NCBI RefSeq assembly: GCF_030388665.1
Contig: NZ_CP128846.1
Coordinates: forward strand, 3,512,001 to 3,576,000
From: Streptomyces flavofungini
GTDB lineage: Bacteria; Actinomycetota; Actinomycetes; Streptomycetales; Streptomycetaceae
Length of the DNA: 64,000 nt
Reading direction: 5' to 3'
Notes under the pieces: model-generated
Seen by the model: the letters and a program-made list of their open reading frames with translations, nothing else
Database searches by the model: none
What the model was told of the DNA's origin: nothing
Program-made: the position numbers and the translations under genes
Part shown: positions 34,344 to 41,845 of the stretch, piece by piece
How positions within the stretch are numbered: position 1 is the stretch's first letter
Layout: the number at the start of each line of letters is the position of its first letter

Positions 34344-36016
34344 CGGGCCTCGTCCTCCGGGGCGGCTTCTTCGGTTGCGTCGGCGGGGGCGCCGGCCACG
34401 GCGGCGCCGGAGTCGGCCTCCTCGGCCTCCTCGGCCTCGCCGTCCTCGCCGTCCTCGACGTGCTCCAGGTGTCCTGAGGCCGCGCCCGTCATCGCCGAGC
34501 CCAGCTCCTCCGGGGTGACCGTCGCCGGGTCGGCGTCCGCGACGAGCCGGCCCCGGTAGATCACGCGGAGGGTGTCGGACAGGCCGATCAGCTCGTCCAG
34601 GTCGGCGGAGATCAGGAGCACCGCGAGGCCCTCGCGGCGCGCCTCGCGGATCTGGTCCCAGATCTGCGCCTGCGCGCCGACGTCCACACCGCGGGTGGGG
34701 TGGGCGGCGATCAGGAAGCGCGGCTTGTGGCTCATCTCGCGGCCGACGATCAGCTTCTGCTGGTTGCCGCCGGACAGGGAGGCCGCGGTGACGTCGATGC
34801 CGGGCGTACGGACGTCGTACTCCTCGACGATGCGCCGGGTGTCGGCCTGCGCGCCCTTGGTGTCGAGCCAGAAGCCGCGGCTGTTGGGCTTCTCGGTGAC
34901 GTGGCCGAGGATGCGGTTCTCCCAGAGCGGGGCTTCCAGGAGCAGGCCGTGGCGGTGGCGGTCCTCGGGGATGTAGCCGACGCCGCCCTCGCGCCGCCTG
35001 CGGGTCGCCCAGTCGGTGATGTCCTCGCCGGCCATCCTGATGACGCCGGAGTCGGCGTGCTTGAGGCCGATGAGGGCGTCGATGAGTTCGGTCTGGCCGT
35101 TGCCCTCCACGCCCGCGAGGCCGAGCACTTCGCCCTCGTGGATGGTGAAGGAGATGTCGTCGAGGAGGGCGCGTCCCGACTCACCCTCGGCGAGCAGCTT
35201 CAGGCCCTCGACCGCGATCATGGGCCGGTCGGTGACCGTGGACTCCGCGGTCTCCGGCGTCGGCAGCTCGCTGCCCACCATCAGCTCGGCGAGCTGGCGC
35301 GGGGTGGTCTCGGACGGGATCGCCGTGCCCACCGTCGTACCGCGCCGGATGACGGTGATGTCGTCGGCGACGGAGAGGACCTCGCCGAGCTTGTGCGAGA
35401 TGAAGATGACGGACAGGCCCTCGGACTTGAGCTCGCGCAGGTTGTCGAAGAGCGCGTCGACCTCCTGCGGCACGAGCACGGCCGTGGGCTCGTCGAGGAT
35501 CAGCGTGGTGGCGCCGCGGTAGAGGACCTTGAGGATCTCCACGCGCTGGCGGTCGGCGACGCCGAGGTCCTCGACGTAGGCGTCGGGGCGCACGCCGAGG
35601 CCGTAGCGGTCGGAGATCTCGGTGATCTTACGGCGGGCCCCGGCACCGATGCCGTACAGCTTCTCGCTGCCGAGCACGATGTTCTCCAGGACGGTCAGCT
35701 GGTCGGCCAGCATGAAGTGCTGGTGGACCATGCCGATGCCGCGGCTGATGGCGTCCGCGGGGCTGTTGAAGGCGACCTCGACGCCGTCGACGGCGATGGT
35801 GCCCTCGTCCGGCTTCTGCATGCCGTAGAGGATCTTCATCAGCGTCGACTTGCCGGCGCCGTTCTCGCCGACGAGGGCGTGGACGGTGCCCTTGCGGACG
35901 CTGAGGTGGATGTCGTGGTTGGCCACGACGCCCGGGAACCGCTTGGTGATGCCGACGAGTTCGACGGCGCAGGCGGGCGCCCGGTCGGTGGGCGGAGGGC
36001 TGGTGGACGCGTCGAT
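34340..36016 (-). CDS. Nucleoside-type ABC transporter ATPase, apparently starting at ATC
   Basis: A tandem ATPase of two ABC modules (about 558 residues), as in sugar/nucleoside importers. Module 1 has Walker A VGENGAGKST and Walker B TLILDEPTAV; module 2 has signature LSGGNQQK, with AGVEGNGQTEL as its degenerate P-loop. The coding frame extends upstream of the first canonical start (GTG 35926) through VELVGITKRFPG, which the family needs as its first beta-strand. The only start that restores the normal N-terminus, at 36016, reads ATC, with AGGAG eight bases upstream; GTG 36023 is out of frame. Either AUC initiation is used, or the G of an ATG was changed by mutation or sequencing error. Its stop overlaps the first permease. 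Confidence 0.92.
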   Translation of the reverse strand: MDASTSPPPTDRAPACAVELVGITKRFPGVVANHDIHLSVRKGTVHALVGENGAGKSTLMKILYGMQKPDEGTIAVDGVEVAFNSPADAISRGIGMVHQHFMLADQLTVLENIVLGSEKLYGIGAGARRKITEISDRYGLGVRPDAYVEDLGVADRQRVEILKVLYRGATTLILDEPTAVLVPQEVDALFDNLRELKSEGLSVIFISHKLGEVLSVADDITVIRRGTTVGTAIPSETTPRQLAELMVGSELPTPETAESTVTDRPMIAVEGLKLLAEGESGRALLDDISFTIHEGEVLGLAGVEGNGQTELIDALIGLKHADSGVIRMAGEDITDWATRRRREGGVGYIPEDRHRHGLLLEAPLWENRILGHVTEKPNSRGFWLDTKGAQADTRRIVEEYDVRTPGIDVTAASLSGGNQQKLIVGREMSHKPRFLIAAHPTRGVDVGAQAQIWDQIREARREGLAVLLISADLDELIGLSDTLRVIYRGRLVADADPATVTPEELGSAMTGAASGHLEHVEDGEDGEAEEAEEADSGAAVAGAPADATEEAAPEDEAR

Positions 36017-36263
36017 GGCGCACTCTCCTGGGGAAACTTAAGGAAAGGGGCCGGACCCGCACACGCGGTGTGTGCCCCTGCTTCACGCCTCAGTCGCCAC
36101 CGGCCGGCCGCCCGGGCTCACGGAGCACGACGCCTACTGGCTGTCGTGTGCCGTCAACTGGGGTGCCGAGCACGGTGGTTGAGGCCCTGGCCGTGCGAAC
36201 GGGGCGCGAGGAGGCTGTTGCGCCAGTGTCCTCACACCCCGTTCCGCCGCCGTAACGGCGCCA

Positions 36264-37316
36264 TTACAGCGCCGTCTTGACCTTGATCTTGCCGCTGGTG
36301 ATGCCCTGCTCGGCCTTCTTCAGGGAGGCCTGCAGGTCCTTCATCTTGGTGAACTCGGGGTTGGAGTCGGCGAGGCCGACACCGCCCGACTTGAGGTCCG
36401 CGCGCACGACGCCGCCCTCGGCCTTGTCATCCTTCACCGACTTCACCAGGTTGTACACCGCTCCGGCGACGTCCTTGGTGGCCGAGGTGAGGATGTACTT
36501 CTTGTACTTGGCGAGCGCCTTCTGCTTGTACTGGTCGGAGTCGACACCGATCGCCCAGACCTTCTTGGCGGCGGCGGCCTCGATGACGCCCTGACCGGAG
36601 AGACCGGCGGCGTGGTAGACCACGTCGGCGTCGCCCTCGATCTGGCCGCTGGCCGCCTCCTTGCCCTTGTCCGGGCTGGAGAAGCCGCCGTCCTCGGCCT
36701 TCTCGGTGAGGAACTGGCGCTTGACCTTGACCGACTTGTCGGTGTCCTGGACGCCCTGGACGAAGCCCGCCTCGAACTTGCGGATCAGCGGGTTGTCGAC
36801 GCCGCCGATGAAGCCGACGGTCTTGGTCTTGGTGGCCTTCGCGGCGGCGACACCGGCCAGGTACGAGGACTGCTCCTCGTTGAAGACCAGGTCGGCGACG
36901 TTCTTCGCCTTGATGGTGGCGTCGTCGACGATGCCGAAGGTGACGTCCGGGTTCTTGGCCGCGACCTCCTTGATGGCGGGCGCGTAGGCGTAGCCGACAC
37001 CGATGACCGGGTTGTAGCCCTGCTTGGCCAGCTCGGTGAGGCGCTGGACCTTGTCGGCGTCGGACTCGCCGTCGGTGGGCTCGACGGCCTTCTTGCCGAC
37101 CTTGAGCTCCTTGGAGGCGCGGTCCATGCCCGCGGTGGCGGCGTCGTTGAACGACTGGTCGCCGGCGCCGCCGATGTCGTACGCGATCGCGACACCCTTG
37201 CTCTTGCCGTCGTCGTTCTTGGCGGCGTCGCTGGAGGTACCGCCGCAGGCGGTGGCGGAAACGGCGAGAGCGGCGGTCGCGGCAGACGCGAGCGCTATTC
37301 GGGACACCCGGCGCAT
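36264..37316 (-). CDS. BMP-family nucleoside-binding lipoprotein 1
   Basis: A 350-residue solute-binding lipoprotein of the BMP (Med/PnrA-like) family that feeds nucleosides to the ABC importer. Lipobox ATAC lies near residue 24. Family patterns are IAYDIGGAGDQSFNDAATAG, GFIGGVDNPLIRKFEAGFVQ and VVYHAAGLSGQGVIEAA. It is highly similar to the second BMP protein upstream, so the pair arose by duplication. It lies 247 bp from the ATPase gene; a small hairpin (36248-36260) is in between. An operator variant TAACGCGCGTAG precedes it by about 118 bp. Confidence 0.95.
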   Translation of the reverse strand: MRRVSRIALASAATAALAVSATACGGTSSDAAKNDDGKSKGVAIAYDIGGAGDQSFNDAATAGMDRASKELKVGKKAVEPTDGESDADKVQRLTELAKQGYNPVIGVGYAYAPAIKEVAAKNPDVTFGIVDDATIKAKNVADLVFNEEQSSYLAGVAAAKATKTKTVGFIGGVDNPLIRKFEAGFVQGVQDTDKSVKVKRQFLTEKAEDGGFSSPDKGKEAASGQIEGDADVVYHAAGLSGQGVIEAAAAKKVWAIGVDSDQYKQKALAKYKKYILTSATKDVAGAVYNLVKSVKDDKAEGGVVRADLKSGGVGLADSNPEFTKMKDLQASLKKAEQGITSGKIKVKTAL

Positions 37317-37433
37317 AGAGACGAACTCCTTATGTACAAGGACGTGAGTACGGACGCGGCTTGCGGACCTGGGGACGCACGACGAGCCACGTACGTGCAG
37401 TGCGCCTCACCCGGCGCTGATTTCGCCGCAGCG

Positions 37434-37445
37434 TAACGCGCGTAG
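37434..37445. promoter_or_regulatory. Operator variant TAACGCGCGTAG in front of BMP gene 1
   Basis: One half matches the deoC/add palindrome exactly; the other has TAAC instead of CTAC. It is identical to the site before BMP gene 2. The adjacent bases GGCGCTGATTTCG(C/G)CGCA are also shared, so the promoter was duplicated along with the gene. Confidence 0.7.
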
Positions 37446-37572
37446 ACCTGACATAAGAACCCTTCTGTCCGGTCCGTTATCGAGCTGTGGCCACCAGGCG
37501 TCGGGCGGGTGACGGCCGGGTGCGGCGGCCACCGGAGGCCTGATCTGCGGCGGATTCATTGGGGCCCAACGG

Positions 37573-37622
37573 GTTATACGTACGACCCGAGGACGGGGGT
37601 CCGACGCCGTTATACGTACGAC
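37573..37622. repeat. Direct repeat GTTATACGTACGAC, two copies
   Basis: The 14-mer occurs at 37573-37586 and 37609-37622, 36 bp apart start to start, between the two BMP genes. Each copy contains the palindrome TACGTA. It could be a pair of protein-binding sites for the promoter of BMP gene 1. Confidence 0.7.
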
Positions 37623-37648
37623 GTCGGACACACCACACAAAACCCGGA

Positions 37649-38740
37649 TCAAGGCCGGGTCTTGACCGTCACCTTGCCCTCGACGATGTCCTTCCTGGCC
37701 TTCTCGACCGCGGCCACGACGTCCTTCATGTCCCGGTACGCCGGGTTGGCGTCGGAGAAGCCGACCCGGCCCGACTTGAGGTCGTAGCGCTGGGTGCCGG
37801 TCATCGGCTTGCCGTCGACGACGGACTTGGCGAGGTCGTAGACGGCACCGCCGACGTCCTTCAGGGCGGAGCCGAGGATGTACTTCTTGTACTTGGCGAG
37901 GGCCTTCTGCTTGTACTGGTCGGAGTCGACGCCGATCGCCCACTTCTTCTTCGCTCCGGCCTCCTGGATCACGCCCTGCCCGGAGAGCCCGGCCGCGTGG
38001 TAGAGCACGTCGGCCCCGGCTTCGAGCTGTCCGCTCGCCGCGTCCTGCCCCTTGTCGGGGCTGGCGAATCCGCCTTCCTCGGGCTTCTCCGTCAGATACC
38101 GCTTCTCGATTTCGATCTTCGGGTCGACCGACTTCACGCCCTGCACGAAACCGGCCTCGAATTTGTGGATGATCGGGATGTCCACGCCCCCGATGAATCC
38201 GACGTGTTTGACCTTGGTCGCCTTCGCCGCGGCGACTCCGGCGAGATACGAGCCCTGTTCCTCGTGGAATACGAGATCGGCCACGTTGTCGGCCTTGACG
38301 GTGTCGTCGTCGACGATGCCGAAAGTGATCTTCGGATACTTCTTCGCGACTTCCTGTACGGCGGGCGCGTACACGAATCCGACGCCGATCACCGGGTTGT
38401 AGCCCTGCCGGGCCAGGGTCTCGATGCGCTGCGTCTTGTCGGCGCTGGACTCGCCGTCGCCCGGCTCCATGTCGATGCCGCCGATCTTCAGGTCCTTGCG
38501 GGCCCGCTGGTACCCGCTGTACGCGGCGTCGTTGAAGGACTGGTCACCCCGGCCGCCGATGTCGTACGCGAGACCGATGCCCTTGCCGGAGTACTTCCCG
38601 TCCCCCTTCTTCCCTCCCTCGTCGTCCTTGGCGGCATCACTGCTGGTGCCGCCGCACGCGGAGGCCACGAGGGCGAACGTCGCCACCGCCACGGCCACTT
38701 GGGAAATCCTCGACACTCGACGTCGACGCACAGGACGCAC
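37649..38740 (-). CDS. BMP-family nucleoside-binding lipoprotein 2
   Basis: A 363-residue solute-binding lipoprotein closely related to its downstream neighbour. Lipobox ASAC lies near residue 28 (LVASACGGTSSDAAKD). It has LAYDIGGRGDQSFNDAAYSG, GFIGGVDIPIIHKFEAGFVQ and VLYHAAGLSGQGVIQEA. The differences from paralogue 1 are concentrated in the N-terminal third, which may alter ligand preference. It is the first gene of the importer cluster and has its own operator variant. Whether the whole cluster is one transcript is not certain because 330 bp separate the two genes. Confidence 0.95.
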   Translation of the reverse strand: MRPVRRRRVSRISQVAVAVATFALVASACGGTSSDAAKDDEGGKKGDGKYSGKGIGLAYDIGGRGDQSFNDAAYSGYQRARKDLKIGGIDMEPGDGESSADKTQRIETLARQGYNPVIGVGFVYAPAVQEVAKKYPKITFGIVDDDTVKADNVADLVFHEEQGSYLAGVAAAKATKVKHVGFIGGVDIPIIHKFEAGFVQGVKSVDPKIEIEKRYLTEKPEEGGFASPDKGQDAASGQLEAGADVLYHAAGLSGQGVIQEAGAKKKWAIGVDSDQYKQKALAKYKKYILGSALKDVGGAVYDLAKSVVDGKPMTGTQRYDLKSGRVGFSDANPAYRDMKDVVAAVEKARKDIVEGKVTVKTRP

Positions 38741-38798
38741 CCCTTACGTTTCGAACGTTCCCCAAAGCACCGGTGACGGCGCTGATTTCGGCGCACAT

Positions 38799-38810
38799 TA
38801 ACGCGCGTAG
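38799..38810. promoter_or_regulatory. Operator variant TAACGCGCGTAG in front of BMP gene 2
   Basis: Identical to the site before BMP gene 1 and sharing its flank GGCGCTGATTTCG. It lies about 59 bp before the gene start. With the sites at 7678, 25077, 31429 and 37434, this makes five related sites, all next to nucleoside genes. Confidence 0.7.
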
Positions 38811-38991
38811 AAAGGGAGGGGAACGGGTTCGGCGGTGGCCGTTATCGATTCGTGGCGGGGTCGGCGCGCCCGTGTCGGGCGGTACGGGTTACGCCCGCGC
38901 AAGGGGAGTTGCGCGGGCGTTAATCGGAGGTTGCGGCCCTCGGGCGGAACGGGCGGTGGCGGACGTCAAAAGGAACGAGTGGCGGCAACCG

Positions 38992-40245
38992 TCAAACGGA
39001 ACGCGTCGCGCCGTCGATGAGCGCGGCGGCCGTGAAGAGTTCGACGCCCACGGTGATGGCGTGTTCGTCGGCGTCGAAGTCGCCCTGGTGCAGATCACGG
39101 ATGCCGCGCTCGCCGGGGGTGCGGACGCCGAGCCGGGCCATGGCGCCCGGGACGCGCTCCAGGTACCAGGAGAAGTCCTCGCCGCCCAGGCTCTGCTCGG
39201 TGTCCTCGACGGCGGCGTGCCCGCGCCGGGCGGCCATGGCGTCCCGGAGCAGGTCGGTGACCACGGGTTCGTTGACGACGGGCGGGACGCCTCGGACGTA
39301 GTTGATCTCGGACTTGGCGCGGTAGAGGTCGGCGATCTCCTGGATGGCGGCGTGCACGAGGTCGGGGGCCTGCCGCCAGGCCGCGAGGTCGAGGCAGCGG
39401 ATGGTGCCGGACAGCTCGGCGTGCTGGGGGATGACGTTGCAGGCGTGGCCCGCCTCGATGCGGCCCCAGGTGACGGCGAGGCCCGAGCGGGCGTCGACGC
39501 GGCGGGCCACCAGGGCCGGGACCTCGGTGACGACCTTGGCGGCGGCGGTGACGAGGTCCGTCGTCAGGTGCGGTCGGGCGGTGTGGCCGCCGGGGCCGTC
39601 GAGGGAGACCTCCAGGCGGTCGCAGGCGGAGGTGATGGGCCCGTGCCGCAGGCCGATGCGGCCGGCGTCCACGCGCGGGTCGCAGTGCACGCCGATGATC
39701 CGGCCGACGCCGTCGAGCGCGCCGCACTCGATGGCGTCCGTGGCGCCGCCGGGCAGGACCTCCTCGGCGGGCTGGAAGATCAGCCGCACCGGGTGCGGCA
39801 GCAGCCCCTGCTTCGCGAGGTCGGCGAGGACGAGCCCGGCGCCGAGGACGACGGTGGTGTGCACGTCGTGGCCGCAGGCGTGGGCGCGGTCGGGGACCGT
39901 GGAGCGGTAGGACACGCCCGTCTTGGTGTCCGGGATGGGCAGGGCGTCGATGTCGGCACGCAGGGCCAGCACGGGGCGGCCGGGGCGGCCGGGGGCGGCG
40001 CCGCCGTCCGGGGTGCCCCCGATGTCACAGATGAGTCCGGTGCCGATGCGCAGGACGCGGGGTTGCAGCCCCGCCGCCTCCAGGCGGGTCTTCAGGGCCG
40101 CGGTGGTGCGGAACTCCTGGTGGCCCAGCTCCGGGTGCATGTGCAAGTCGCGACGGAAGGCCACGAGTTCGGCGCGCAGCTCCTCTGGCAGCGCGCCGGG
40201 CAGATCCCCGGGCGGCACGGGCTCGGATTCGGACTCGCGGGACAT
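38992..40245 (-). CDS. M20-family amidohydrolase
   Basis: A 417-residue metallopeptidase-like amidohydrolase of the M20D type (hippurate or N-acyl amino acid hydrolase). Motifs: LRADIDALPI with the metal-binding aspartate, RAHACGHDVHTT, FQPAEEVLPGGA with the catalytic glutamate pair, PGGHTARPH, and a late SLGGEDFSWYL. It probably cleaves N-acyl amino acids in the cytoplasm. ATG 40245 gives MSRESESEPV; GTG 40257 would add four residues. It precedes the nucleoside importer on the same strand, with a 250-bp gap and an operator in between, so it is likely a separate unit. Confidence 0.9.
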   Translation of the reverse strand: MSRESESEPVPPGDLPGALPEELRAELVAFRRDLHMHPELGHQEFRTTAALKTRLEAAGLQPRVLRIGTGLICDIGGTPDGGAAPGRPGRPVLALRADIDALPIPDTKTGVSYRSTVPDRAHACGHDVHTTVVLGAGLVLADLAKQGLLPHPVRLIFQPAEEVLPGGATDAIECGALDGVGRIIGVHCDPRVDAGRIGLRHGPITSACDRLEVSLDGPGGHTARPHLTTDLVTAAAKVVTEVPALVARRVDARSGLAVTWGRIEAGHACNVIPQHAELSGTIRCLDLAAWRQAPDLVHAAIQEIADLYRAKSEINYVRGVPPVVNEPVVTDLLRDAMAARRGHAAVEDTEQSLGGEDFSWYLERVPGAMARLGVRTPGERGIRDLHQGDFDADEHAITVGVELFTAAALIDGATRSV

Positions 40246-40442
40246 CAATTGGTTCACCCTGTGAAGGGTAAGGCGATCGACCGGCCAACTAAGGCTCGAT
40301 CAACAAAAGTTCAGCCAGATTGAGGTAAGAAAGCTGGCCGCGTGCGCATGTCCGGCTGGTACGGCGGGTATGAAGAATAGTTACCTCCGCTAGGCGGAGA
40401 GCGATCACCGCAGGTCAGGGGGGTCCACCTCTGGGCGTGGGG

Positions 40443-40964
40443 TCATCCTTGCGGTGGAGGGCCTTCGAAGATCGCACCAAGCGGCTGACGGGCAGTTGAC
40501 GGGTCGTGGGGGGTGCTCGGGCGCCCGGCGACCCCCGGCCCGCCGACGACGGCGGCGTCGGGCGTCTCCTTCACGACGCCGCCGCCCTTGTGCGTGAACT
40601 TCAGGTGGGCGACGGCCGGGACGAGCCCCTTGGCCTTCTCGGGGTCCCGCACCAGCTTCCGCGTGTCGGCCCCGGTGCCGACGTCGACCTTCTGGGCGAC
40701 GACTTCGTACGTGACGGGGGTGGCCCCCTCCTCGACCTTGCCGGTGGCGCTCTTGCCGGTGCCCAGGACACCGCCTGCGCCCGGCTTCTGCCCGGCGGGC
40801 TTCCCCTCGTTCGAATGCTCCTGCGAGTCCGCCGTCGGCGCCTCGCTCGTGGATTTGCCGTTCGACTCCTTCGAACCGTCGTCGTCCCCTCCGCACGCGG
40901 TGAGCACGAGGGCGAGGACGGCTGCGGGCACGCCGAAGCGCAGGACGTTCTTTCGGTAGAGCAA
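40443..40964 (-). CDS. Small lipoprotein of unknown function, possibly shortened at its C-terminus
   Basis: A 173-residue predicted lipoprotein. The start is TTG 40964, six bases after AGGAG; MYRKNVLRFGVPAAVLALVL leads to the lipobox LTAC. A Lys/Ser/Glu-rich linker follows, then a domain with VTYEVVAQKVDVGTGADTRK and VPAVAHLKFTHKGGGVVKE. Actinobacterial lipoproteins of this style normally continue for another 50-80 residues with a beta-rich end. Here the last 35 residues (VVGGPGVAGRPSTPHDPST) look like random GC-rich frame, so a frameshift or deletion may have truncated it. I do not assign a function. Confidence 0.65.
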   Translation of the reverse strand: MLYRKNVLRFGVPAAVLALVLTACGGDDDGSKESNGKSTSEAPTADSQEHSNEGKPAGQKPGAGGVLGTGKSATGKVEEGATPVTYEVVAQKVDVGTGADTRKLVRDPEKAKGLVPAVAHLKFTHKGGGVVKETPDAAVVGGPGVAGRPSTPHDPSTARQPLGAIFEGPPPQG

Positions 40965-41374
40965 AGGTGGCTCCTGGTAAGGAAACCGAGTGAGCGGCAA
41001 GAGCAGGAGCAAGCCACACGGGAAGTCCAGGCGCCCCCTGCCGACGAGACCGTGCTCTCACTTGCCTTGCGCAAACACCGACAGAGAAGGCGAGTTCAGG
41101 CAGGAGGGCGGGAAGTAACCACCTTTCCCTTTCACCTGACGAACCATTCGCCAGGACCAATCGGCAACGATGCCCAATCCTCCCCGTCCGACGCTCCGAA
41201 CGTAGGGAGTCATGGCCCGACCCCGGGCCCGCTGGCCTTCCGGGGCTCTCCCGGTCCCCGGAAGCGGTCGGCGCCCCCACCGCCTCCCCGCGAGGGGGGC
41301 GCCGACCGGCTCCCCGGAACCTCGGATTCCCACCCCTTGATGCCCCGAGTTGACACTGAAAGCGCCTCATGAAC

Positions 41375-41803
41375 TCACGTTCCCCACAAGCGGGGAAGGG
41401 CCGAACTCCGGAAGAGATCCATGTCGCGGTGGCGATGCAGCCTGTCCTGACGACGACGTCGGCGATGACCACCGAGGGGCACGAAGGGCACGAAGGGCAC
41501 GAAGGGCAGGTCACGAGCGTGCACCGGGTGGCGGAGCGACCGGAGTTGCCGTTCGACCCCCGCGTGCGCCTGCGTTCCCTCATCGAGCTGCGCGAGGACG
41601 CCGCCGAGGACGACCCGGACCAGGCCTGCGTTCACCTCGCCGTCGACGGTGGCTTCGGGGTCGGCCACGGCCATGTCACGAATGCCGTCACCGTCGAAGT
41701 CCGGCAGCGTGCCAGGCGACGGGCAGGATTCGTCCATTTTCCGTCGGACAGACGGAACAAGCGGGACCTCGTGTCGCGCACCGCAGGCAAGAGATGTCGC
41801 CAA
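41375..41803 (-). pseudogene. Relic of an FG-GAP (integrin-like) repeat protein
   Basis: The only gene-like sequence in the roughly 880 bp without an intact gene (40965-41845). A short stretch on the minus strand encodes PDFDGDGIRDMAVADPEATV then GEVNAGLVRVVLGG, which is a canonical calcium-binding DxDGDGxxD loop plus FG-GAP strand. Both sides decay into unlike sequence. The upstream part lacks a signal peptide, and the downstream part runs into a 9-bp tandem repeat (GGGCACGAA four times, about 41475-41508). Intact FG-GAP proteins are 400 residues or longer, so this is a remnant. Confidence 0.55.
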
Positions 41804-41845
41804 GTAGCCGCGGAGGTGAGGGCAGGACGGGCTGTCCCGCCCCCT

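Noticed and set aside
36021..36023. GTG as start of the nucleoside ATPase
   Set aside because: It is well placed after AGGAG but out of frame with the ATPase; its frame gives no ABC sequence.
41475..41508. GGGCACGAA repeated four times, considered as iterons of an origin
   Set aside because: Four 9-bp units only, no AT-rich element or replication gene nearby; it fits slippage in a decayed gene.
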